Assembly: GCA_023420935.1 (NCBI GenBank)
Contig: JAEZUR010000033.1
Coordinates: 1 to 7,867, forward strand
Reading direction: 5' to 3'
Length of the DNA stretch: 7,867 nucleotides
Origin: Bacillota bacterium
GTDB taxonomy: Bacteria > Bacillota > Clostridia > Lachnospirales > Lachnospiraceae
Positions within the stretch are counted from its first letter, which is position 1. Every line of letters begins with the position of its first letter. Below are positions 1 to 5,952 of the stretch, piece after piece. The notes below the pieces were generated by a model. It was not told the origin of the DNA, ran no database searches, and was given only the letters and a program-made list of their open reading frames with translations. The translations under genes and the position numbers were made by a program.

Positions 1-58
1 GTTTAAACGCTACAATGTGTATATCAAATAAAACATTAACTCGACAGGAGGGAATTGA

Positions 59-799
59 ATGAATCAATTTCAGGGGACATTTAAACGATATGAAAAAAAA
101 TATATGTTAAGTGATAAGAAATATAAAATACTAAGACAAAAATTTGAAGAACAACTTACGATCGACAATTTTGGAAAAGTTACTGTTTGCAATATCTACT
201 TTGATACACCAAGTCATCAATTAATACGTGCTTCCATTGAGAAGCCTGTATATAAAGAAAAATTAAGACTCAGAAGTTATGGAACACCAGTTATAGGTGA
301 TGATGTTTTTGTAGAGTTAAAGAAAAAATATAAGGGTGTTGTGTATAAAAGAAGAGAGAAAATGGAATTAACCACTGCAGAACATTATCTTTATGATGAT
401 ATGCCAGTAAGCCAGCCTACCCAGATAACAAAAGAAATTGATTGGTTTCTAAAATTCTATAAGCAGTTAATTCCAGCAATGTATATCTCTTATCAAAGAA
501 TTGCTATGTTTGGAATAGATGATCCGCAACTTCGAGTTACCTTTGATAGCAATATTCTCTGGAGAGAAGAAGAATTATTTTTAGAAGCTGGAAGCTGGGG
601 AAATACCTTACTAGAGGAAGGCAATAGATTAATGGAAATCAAGATTCCTGGTACCATGCCACTTTGGCTGTCGCATACGTTAGATGAGCTACAAATTTAT
701 CCGGTGTCCTTTTCAAAATATGGAACAGGATATATGGAATCTCAGAAAAAAGAGATTCAAAAGATTATAGTGAATAAAGGAGAGAAAAAATATGCTTAA
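59..799 (+). CDS. VTC-domain (polyphosphate polymerase-like) protein
   Basis: This 246-residue soluble protein has the features of the VTC catalytic domain, a triphosphate-tunnel fold that in yeast Vtc4 makes polyphosphate from ATP. Visible family motifs are RYEKKY at residues 10-15, YFDTP at 47-51, EKLRLRSYG at 67-75, ELKKK at 86-90, KRR at 97-99, SYQR at 144-147, FDSNI at 162-166, MEIKIPG at 192-198 and FSKYGTGY at 218-225. The alternating basic residues and the late glutamate are the kind that line the nucleotide/polyphosphate tunnel, so the active site looks intact. There is no signal peptide, membrane segment or SPX domain, so it should act in the cytoplasm or at the inner membrane face. 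The start has a strong AGGAGG (46-51) seven bases upstream. The stop overlaps the next gene by eight bases, which implies translational coupling to the DUF4956 protein. Polymerase activity in bacteria is inferred from the family; the true polymer is not shown by sequence. Confidence 0.9.
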   Translation: MNQFQGTFKRYEKKYMLSDKKYKILRQKFEEQLTIDNFGKVTVCNIYFDTPSHQLIRASIEKPVYKEKLRLRSYGTPVIGDDVFVELKKKYKGVVYKRREKMELTTAEHYLYDDMPVSQPTQITKEIDWFLKFYKQLIPAMYISYQRIAMFGIDDPQLRVTFDSNILWREEELFLEAGSWGNTLLEEGNRLMEIKIPGTMPLWLSHTLDELQIYPVSFSKYGTGYMESQKKEIQKIIVNKGEKKYA

Positions 800-1457
800 T
801 TCAATATTGACTGAGACATTCTCAATGGAGACATTTTTAATCTGTATGGTATGCTCTTTGATATTAGGTGCAGCAGTTGCCGGGGTACATAGCAGATACA
901 ACAATAGTAGTAAAGGATTTGTAATGACCATTGCTTTATTACCAGCCATAGTTCAGATGGTAATTATGTTGGTAAATGGTAATTTAGGTACTGGAATAGC
1001 AGTGATGGGAGCCTTTAGTTTAGTTCGTTTTCGATCCATTCCTGGCAGCGCGAAAGAGATTAGTAGTATCTTCCTTGCTATGGCTGTCGGGTTAGCAACA
1101 GGAACAGGTTATCTGGCTGCAGCTGTTATCTTTGTAATAATCGTAGGTGGAGCAAGTGTTTTCTATAATATCATTAACTTTGGAGAATCCAAACAAAAGG
1201 AGAAGGAACTGAAGATTACCATTCCAGAGAGTCTTGATTATACAGGAATATTTGATGATTTATTTGATCTGTATACAACAAGAAATGAGTTAATCAGAGT
1301 GAAAACAGCCAATATGGGAAGTCTTTATAAATTGGAATATCGTATTCGTTTAAAAAATGCGGATAAGGAAAAGGCATTGATAGATGATCTTCGTTGTAGA
1401 AATGGCAACTTAGAAATCACATGTGGAAAGGTAACATTTGGTTGTGAGGAACTTTAA
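792..1457 (+). CDS. DUF4956 family membrane protein
   Basis: This 221-residue integral membrane protein matches the DUF4956 family, whose function is unknown. Hydrophobic segments lie at about residues 15-33, 42-61, 90-104 and 107-127. Between the second and third is the conserved-looking loop GAFSLVRFRS (73-82), typical of the family. Residues from about 130 to the end are charged and probably form a cytoplasmic alpha/beta tail. The start overlaps the VTC gene by eight bases and has AAAGGAG (776-782) inside that gene, so the two proteins are probably made in fixed ratio and may form a complex. By analogy with yeast VTC, where membrane subunits carry the growing polymer out of the cytosol, this protein could be the membrane channel or anchor for the VTC enzyme; that role is inference. 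Confidence 0.88.
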   Translation: MLNSILTETFSMETFLICMVCSLILGAAVAGVHSRYNNSSKGFVMTIALLPAIVQMVIMLVNGNLGTGIAVMGAFSLVRFRSIPGSAKEISSIFLAMAVGLATGTGYLAAAVIFVIIVGGASVFYNIINFGESKQKEKELKITIPESLDYTGIFDDLFDLYTTRNELIRVKTANMGSLYKLEYRIRLKNADKEKALIDDLRCRNGNLEITCGKVTFGCEEL

Positions 1458-1496
1458 AGATGTATACAAAAAGCAGCGTAGAAAAGAGGAAAAAAT

Positions 1497-3182
1497 ATGA
1501 GAAGAAATTGGAAAATATCTGTTGCAATTATATGTATCACAGCAGCATTGGTGACTGGATGTGGTGGGAATCAGAATAGTAGTATCAATTCAGCAAATGA
1601 TTCTACAGTAGTAACAGAATCAGAAGAATCTACTACAGACACGACAGAACCAACTATATCAACTTCATCTACAGTTGTAGTAGATAAAGAATTTACAGCC
1701 AATGATTTAGAAGTTGGATATGAAGAAAGTACTGCAACAAAAGTAAAATTAAATGACAAAAATATTGAGGTATCTGGAGATGGAGCTAGTGCAAAGGAAG
1801 GGGTGTTAACCATCCATGATAAAGGCACTTATGTTATTACTGGAACTTTAAAGGAAGGGCAGATTATTGTAGATGCAGAGGATTCTGATAAAGTCCAGAT
1901 CGTTTTGAATGGAGTAACTATTACTTGCTCATTTAACGCGCCGGTATACGTAAAAAATGCAGATAAAGTGTTTCTAACTCTCCATTCCAATACAGAAAAT
2001 ACGCTGATTGATGGAACAGAATACACTCAGATTGATGATAATAAGGTGGATGGAGTTATTTTTAGTACTGCAGATTTAACTATAAACGGAGAAGGAACAT
2101 TAACCATAAACGGTAATTATAAGCATGGAATTGCTTCTAAAGATGATCTTGTCATCGCTGGAGGGACATTTCATATTACAGCTGTGAAGGATGCGCTCAA
2201 TGGAAAAGATTGTGTGAAAATAAAAGAAGGGATCTTTTATCTTACAGTCAAAGACGGCAACGGAATTCAATCTAAAAATGACGATGATACCACAAAGGGT
2301 TATGTTTATATTGGTGGTGGCGTAATTAACATAGAAAACTCTCAAGAAGGGATTGAAGGAACAGCAATTGTAATAGATGATGGTATCATTAACATTATTG
2401 CGCAAGATGATGGTCTTAATGCATCTAGTGGAGAGGCCACCACAGAAGCGGATTCTAATTCAGCAAATATAACTGAAACACCAACTGATATGGATACAAG
2501 CACAGATGTGAATACCGATATTACTGTAAGTTCAGACGCAACATCATCAGCCACTAATGATACATCAGCAGGTAAATTTGGAAGAGGTGGCTTTGGAGCT
2601 GGAGGTGGTGAAATGGAGAATAATGCGAATTGTTATATTGCCATTAATGGCGGCACAGTAACATTGGATGCCTCAGGAGATGGACTTGATAGTAATGGTT
2701 CTATCTATCTTTCTGGTGGTACAACTTATGTGAATGGCCCTACCGCTGATAACAATGCTGGAATGGATTATAATGGAACTGCTGAAATAACTGGTGGGAC
2801 AATTGTAGTTATTGGAAGCGCAGGAATGGCACAAGGTTTTTCTGATACATCTACACAATATTCTATACTAAATAATTTTACATCTTCTATTACAGAAGGT
2901 ACAGAGGTAAAATTAACAGACAAAGATGGTAATACAGTGGTATCCTATATACCAAAAAAACAATATCAATCCATATTAGTAAGTTCACCAGATTTAATAA
3001 AAGACGAAACATATACATTATCTTGTGGAGATCAATCAACTGAACTTACTTTATCTTCAATAGTAACAAGCAATGGACAGCAGGGTGGAGGTTTTGGTGG
3101 CCGTGGAGGCAAAATGAACAGAGACGGACAACCACCTCAGGGAAGAATAGAACAACCATCAGATGACACTACAACTAGCTAA
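1497..3182 (+). CDS. Cthe_2159-like beta-helix carbohydrate-binding lipoprotein
   Basis: This 561-residue protein starts with a lipoprotein signal peptide ending in the lipobox VTGC (lipidated Cys22), so it should be anchored outside the membrane. A Ser/Thr/Glu-rich linker follows (about 26-62). Residues 65-310 and 376-450 contain short repeats of the form D-[GA]-[LI]-[ND]-[GAS], seen at 232-237, 253-260, 284-289, 305-310, 396-402 and 421-427. They sit between beta-strand runs of the type GGTxxI, as in the right-handed beta-helix family of Clostridium thermocellum Cthe_2159, which binds acidic polysaccharides and carries calcium. A low-complexity Thr/Ser/Asp then Gly-rich insert (about 311-375) splits the helix, and a second Gly/Gln-rich stretch closes the C-terminus. 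It lies 39 bases after the DUF4956 gene with AGAGGA as ribosome site, and is the last gene of the operon. Carbohydrate binding is inferred from the family; no lyase catalytic residues can be assigned. Confidence 0.87.
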   Translation: MRRNWKISVAIICITAALVTGCGGNQNSSINSANDSTVVTESEESTTDTTEPTISTSSTVVVDKEFTANDLEVGYEESTATKVKLNDKNIEVSGDGASAKEGVLTIHDKGTYVITGTLKEGQIIVDAEDSDKVQIVLNGVTITCSFNAPVYVKNADKVFLTLHSNTENTLIDGTEYTQIDDNKVDGVIFSTADLTINGEGTLTINGNYKHGIASKDDLVIAGGTFHITAVKDALNGKDCVKIKEGIFYLTVKDGNGIQSKNDDDTTKGYVYIGGGVINIENSQEGIEGTAIVIDDGIINIIAQDDGLNASSGEATTEADSNSANITETPTDMDTSTDVNTDITVSSDATSSATNDTSAGKFGRGGFGAGGGEMENNANCYIAINGGTVTLDASGDGLDSNGSIYLSGGTTYVNGPTADNNAGMDYNGTAEITGGTIVVIGSAGMAQGFSDTSTQYSILNNFTSSITEGTEVKLTDKDGNTVVSYIPKKQYQSILVSSPDLIKDETYTLSCGDQSTELTLSSIVTSNGQQGGGFGGRGGKMNRDGQPPQGRIEQPSDDTTTS

Positions 3183-3206
3183 AATTAATTTAATTTACTG
3201 TAGATT

Positions 3207-3240
3207 AAAGGGAGCTTTAGGTAAACAAAGCTTCCTTTTT
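3207..3240 (+). terminator. Rho-independent terminator of the VTC operon
   Basis: AGGGAGCTTT (3209-3218) pairs with AAAGCTTCCT (3227-3236) in a ten-pair stem with one G-U, around an eight-base loop. A run of five T follows (3236-3240). It begins 25 bases after the lipoprotein stop and ends the three-gene operon. Confidence 0.87.
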
Positions 3241-3322
3241 CTGATAAAATACCTGATAAAGCATGACGTATTAAGTCGAAATAAATCAATTTGTGAAGAG
3301 ATTTGAAGAACTTTTCTATCTA

Positions 3323-3351
3323 TTCAACCAAAGAAAATTATGCTATATTAT
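3323..3351 (+). promoter_or_regulatory. Possible promoter of the Spo0E-like gene
   Basis: TTCAAC (3323-3328) and TATTAT (3346-3351) are separated by 17 bases, a weak sigma-A-like pair. It would give a leader of about 95 bases. The leader starts with an inverted repeat, AAAATGA (3360-3366) and TCATTTT (3373-3379), followed by ATGCA-aaa-TGCAT (3384-3396). The rest of the 3241-3420 gap shows no gene. Confidence 0.35.
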
Positions 3352-3441
3352 TATAGTCAAAAATGAATAAAATCATTTTACAAATGCAAAATGCATAGTT
3401 TACGACATTTATTCAGTTAAATGATTCGTACAAATTACACG

Positions 3442-3448
3442 AGAGGAG
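3442..3448 (+). promoter_or_regulatory. Ribosome binding site fixing the Spo0E-like start
   Basis: AGAGGAG lies five bases before the ATG at 3454. The in-frame ATG at 3421 has no purine-rich site before it, so 3454 is preferred. Confidence 0.75.
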
Positions 3449-3453
3449 TTTAT

Positions 3454-3684
3454 ATGAACAAGTTTTTAAGGAAAAAACTGATGCTGGAAATGGAAGTCCA
3501 AAAAAGAATCGTAGCTTATTATAGGGCTATGATCGATCATCTGATTAGTGAGGGAACAATGCTTAGTAGTCCAAAATTATTAAGGTTAAGTGTCAAGCAG
3601 GATAAACATTTTATCCATATCATTCATTTAAAAACACAATACCAAAAAGTGATGAAAGAAACATATAAATATTGTGAATGGTAA
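3454..3684 (+). CDS. Spo0E-family aspartyl-phosphate phosphatase
   Basis: This 76-residue protein matches the Spo0E family, small helical-hairpin phosphatases that remove phosphate from Spo0A~P and so delay sporulation. The first helix is about residues 10-30. The second carries the family signature SxxxD as SVKQD, preceded by LLRL and followed by a hydrophobic run (HFIHIIHLK), in the usual position. The length fits the smaller members. Frame analysis also permits an ATG 33 bases upstream, but the ribosome site favours 3454. The gene stands alone between two terminators, so it is probably transcribed singly. The aspartate and serine of the signature are present, so activity is plausible. The target is inferred; in Clostridia such proteins are less well understood than in Bacillus. 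Confidence 0.75.
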   Translation: MNKFLRKKLMLEMEVQKRIVAYYRAMIDHLISEGTMLSSPKLLRLSVKQDKHFIHIIHLKTQYQKVMKETYKYCEW

Positions 3685-3717
3685 TAAAAAGAAACAAAAA
3701 TTACATAATAATTTTGA

Positions 3718-3738
3718 GAAGCATACGCTTCCTTTTTT
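3718..3738 (+). terminator. Short hairpin terminator after the Spo0E-like gene
   Basis: GAAGC (3718-3722) pairs with GCTTC (3727-3731) around a four-base loop, followed by C and six T (3733-3738). The stem is short, so termination may be partial. It is 33 bases past the stop. Confidence 0.6.
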
Positions 3739-3842
3739 AAATTACTAATACTACTCAATCAGCAAGTAATGTACTAGCTGGCATACAATCTAAAAATCAT
3801 CGCAATAACTAGATAGAATAAAAAGATACAAAAGTTAGAATT

Positions 3843-3850
3843 GAGGTGAG
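3843..3850 (+). promoter_or_regulatory. Ribosome binding site supporting a TTG start
   Basis: GAGGTGAG sits five bases before TTG at 3856. No ATG lies in frame near it; the first in-frame ATG is inside the helix-turn-helix domain. This makes the TTG the best start for the XRE gene. A second TTG at 3862 is possible but spaced further from the site. Confidence 0.7.
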
Positions 3851-3855
3851 TTTAC

Positions 3856-4182
3856 TTGATATTGTGTGAAAACTACATAATTAATCGAATAGAGGACTTA
3901 TGTAAAAAAAAGAATATGAGTAGATATCGTTTGTCTCAGAAATCTGGTATTAGCCAGTCTTCTATATCAAACTTATTAAATAGGAAGAGTTTGCCTACTC
4001 TTATAACATTAGATAAAATATGTACTGGGTTTGAAATAACACTTTCCCAGTTTTTTTCACAAGATGACAGCATTGTTGACCTATCAGATGAACAGAAACA
4101 TATCTTAGAAGAGTGGAGCACACTCTCAGATAAAGAGAGAGAATTAGTGGGAGCCTACATTCAAGGTATCAGACGAAAATGA
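3856..4182 (+). CDS. XRE-family helix-turn-helix transcriptional regulator
   Basis: This 108-residue protein has an XRE/Cro-type DNA-binding domain at about residues 8-66. The helix-turn-helix core is MSRYRLSQKSGISQSSISNL (21-40), followed by the typical SLPTLITLDKIC and the IT-LSQFF closing helix. Residues 75-108 are a short charged helical tail with LSDEQKHIL and LSDKERELV, probably for dimer or multimer formation, as in small SinR-like regulators. There is no ligand or protease domain. Translation uses TTG. The gene is followed closely by a strong terminator, so it is not in an operon with the MATE gene downstream, although it could regulate it. Target genes cannot be told from the sequence. 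Confidence 0.88.
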   Translation: MILCENYIINRIEDLCKKKNMSRYRLSQKSGISQSSISNLLNRKSLPTLITLDKICTGFEITLSQFFSQDDSIVDLSDEQKHILEEWSTLSDKERELVGAYIQGIRRK

Positions 4183-4187
4183 GTAAG

Positions 4188-4220
4188 AACCTCTTAGATT
4201 AGTATCTAAGGGGTTTTTCT
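4188..4220 (+). terminator. Strong terminator after the XRE regulator
   Basis: AACCTCTTAGAT (4188-4199) pairs with ATCTAAGGGGTT (4204-4215) in twelve pairs with one G-U around a TAGT loop, and five T follow (4214-4218). The stem begins six bases after the stop codon and isolates the regulator gene from the MATE gene. Confidence 0.9.
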
Positions 4221-4297
4221 TACTATCCTTTTTCGTTATGTTTCAGTGGATGAATTATGCTTATTATCTTGGGAAAGTGGATAACCTAGAATATAAA

Positions 4298-4326
4298 TTG
4301 ACATAAAGATTAAACTAAGGTATATT
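4298..4326 (+). promoter_or_regulatory. Sigma-A-type promoter of the MATE gene
   Basis: A perfect TTGACA (4298-4303) is followed after exactly 17 bases by TATATT (4321-4326), five of six matches to the -10 consensus. Transcription would start near 4333, giving a leader of about 60 bases. I see no riboswitch or attenuator in that leader. Confidence 0.8.
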
Positions 4327-4394
4327 AAGTTAATTGTTTGAAAAATTAATGCAATGGTTTGAATGATAGAAAGCAAGAAAAGAAGGTTTGTAGT

Positions 4395-5768
4395 ATGGCT
4401 AGAGATATGACAAGAGGAAATCCAGGGAAGACATTATTCTTTTTTGCGATACCGATGATTTTGGGAAATATATTTCAGCAATTATATAATATAGTAGATT
4501 CAGTAGTAGTGGGGAAATTTGTAGGGCCAGATGCTCTTGCAGCTGTAGGAGCATCTGGTTCCATTACTTTTTTATTTATCGCTGTTGCTTTAGGTATGAG
4601 CATTGGTGCAAGTGTCTATATATCTCAATTATTTGGCGCAAGAAAATATGGAAAAATGAAAACGGCAATCAGCACAATTTTAGTAGCAATGTTAGTCATC
4701 AGTTTTATTCTAATGTTGATTGGTTTGTTGCTTAATAAAGTTATACTAAAGTTTATGAATACTCCATCCAATATTTTAGCCGATGCACAGGTTTATTTAC
4801 AAATATATTTTTTCGGTATTGTATTTCTTTTTCTTTATAATACATTGACAGCAATATACAATGGACTCGGTGAATCAAAAATACCTCTTTACTTTTTGAT
4901 ACTTTCCTCTTTTATCAATATTGTACTAGATTTGATATTTGTATTACAGTTTCATATGGGTGTTGCAGGTGTGGCATGGGCGACTTTAATTGCTCAAGGA
5001 GTTTCAGCAGTAGTATCTTTTATGAATTTAATTTGGCGTATTAAGAAGCTTGAAATAAAAGAAGAATTTTCTTATTTTTCTGCAAAAGATTTTATTAGCA
5101 TGTGTAGAATTGCGATACCGTCAACTATTCAACAGTCCATTCTCTCTGTAGGTATGTTATTAGTACAAGCACTTGTAAATAGTTACGGATCTGTAGTGGT
5201 AGCTGGCTATACAGCAGCTACTAAGATTGACAGTATAGCAATAGCACCTATGGTAAATGTCGGGAATGCTGCGTCTAATTTTACAGCTCAAAATATAGGA
5301 GCGGATAAGACGGAACGGGTGCGAGAAGGATATAAAGCAGGACTCCTTATGGTAACTGTTATTGGAGTGTCAATCGCAGTACTTCAATTTATATTTGGGG
5401 AGTTATTTCTTGGATATTTTGTGCGTGCGAAAGAGCATCCTGAGGTTATTAGGGTTGGCATGGAATACTTAAGAGTAGTTTCTAGTTTTTACTTTATGAT
5501 GGGAATTATGAATGTTTCAAACGGAGTTTTACGAGGGGCTGCGGATATGAAGACATTTATGATATGCACACTATGTAATCTTACAGTTCGTGTGGTTCTA
5601 GCATATACAGCATCCATTTTTATCGGGGAAAATGCAATCTGGTGGGCTATTCCAGCAGGGTGGTTTGTTGGCTTTTGTGTTGCTTATGTAAGATTACGTA
5701 GCGGTAAGTGGAAAAACAAATCCGTGATAAGGAAAGGGTTATTAAAAAAAGAGGCTGTTGCAAAATAG
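4395..5768 (+). CDS. MATE family efflux transporter
   Basis: This 457-residue protein has about twelve hydrophobic segments in two similar halves, the layout of MATE (multi-antimicrobial extrusion) exporters that couple export of cationic drugs or metabolites to Na+ or H+. The opening MTRGNPGKTLFFFAIPMILGN and the motif QQLYNIVDSVVVGKFVG are typical of the bacterial NorM/DinF-like branch. The second half repeats the pattern with IAIPSTIQQSILSVG and GYTAATKIDSIA. The ATG at 4395 is preferred because AGAAGG (4381-4386) precedes it; an in-frame TTG at 4359 would add twelve polar residues unlike the family. The last seven residues (KKEAVAK) and the stop are encoded by the left arm of the fold-back element, so the native tail was probably replaced when the element inserted. 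The substrate is unknown. Confidence 0.93.
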   Translation: MARDMTRGNPGKTLFFFAIPMILGNIFQQLYNIVDSVVVGKFVGPDALAAVGASGSITFLFIAVALGMSIGASVYISQLFGARKYGKMKTAISTILVAMLVISFILMLIGLLLNKVILKFMNTPSNILADAQVYLQIYFFGIVFLFLYNTLTAIYNGLGESKIPLYFLILSSFINIVLDLIFVLQFHMGVAGVAWATLIAQGVSAVVSFMNLIWRIKKLEIKEEFSYFSAKDFISMCRIAIPSTIQQSILSVGMLLVQALVNSYGSVVVAGYTAATKIDSIAIAPMVNVGNAASNFTAQNIGADKTERVREGYKAGLLMVTVIGVSIAVLQFIFGELFLGYFVRAKEHPEVIRVGMEYLRVVSSFYFMMGIMNVSNGVLRGAADMKTFMICTLCNLTVRVVLAYTASIFIGENAIWWAIPAGWFVGFCVAYVRLRSGKWKNKSVIRKGLLKKEAVAK

Positions 5769-5952
5769 CTATCATATATCAAATTAGAGAAATTGGTGAA
5801 TATAAATACAATTTGGCGTTGACTGGCCGAGCACATTTTGTGAAGCGGAGCGTACTGAACGAGCGAGGGAAAAGCAGCCAAATGTATTTATATTCACCAA
5901 TTTCTGCTAAAAAAGTAAATATAGCTATTTTGCAGCAGCCTCTTTTTAATAA
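5739..5952. mobile_element. Fold-back (MITE-like) inverted-repeat element
   Basis: The two ends are near-perfect inverted copies. The left arm, 5739-5772, reads TTATTAA, a run of A, then GAGGCTGTTGCAAAATAGCT. The right arm, 5921-5952, is its complement with one base change (TTG against CTG) and two fewer A. Inside them is a second pair: a 21-base stretch at 5789-5809 is exactly complementary to 5884-5904, extending through ATTTGGC (5811-5817) and GCCAAAT (5877-5883). The remaining 59-base centre (5818-5876) is more GC-rich than its surroundings and has no coding capacity. Such a structure fits a miniature inverted-repeat transposable element mobilised in trans. The CTGTTGCAAA segment resembles ends of some insertion sequences, for example of the IS6 family, but no transposase is present. 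No target duplication is certain: TTAA at both edges (5742-5745 and 5946-5949) is itself palindromic. Confidence 0.65.
5744..5947. terminator. Probable bidirectional terminator within the fold-back element
   Basis: The arms form a long stem with T runs beyond it on each strand: TTTTT at 5943-5947 for plus transcripts, and seven T opposite A5744-5750 for minus transcripts. The convergent MATE and lectin genes both run into it and no other terminator is visible between them. Confidence 0.5.

Noticed and set aside
1..58. Possible 3' end of an upstream gene
   Set aside because: Two frames stay open from the window edge, one stopping at 29-31 and the other at 60-62 overlapping the VTC start. Too few codons are visible to choose or identify either.
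3784..3819. Promoter for the XRE regulator (TACAAT at 3784 or TAGAAT at 3814)
   Set aside because: Neither has a recognisable -35 at 16 to 18 bases, so the choice would be arbitrary.
5739..5952. Complete insertion sequence
   Set aside because: No transposase frame fits between the arms, so only a non-autonomous element can be argued.
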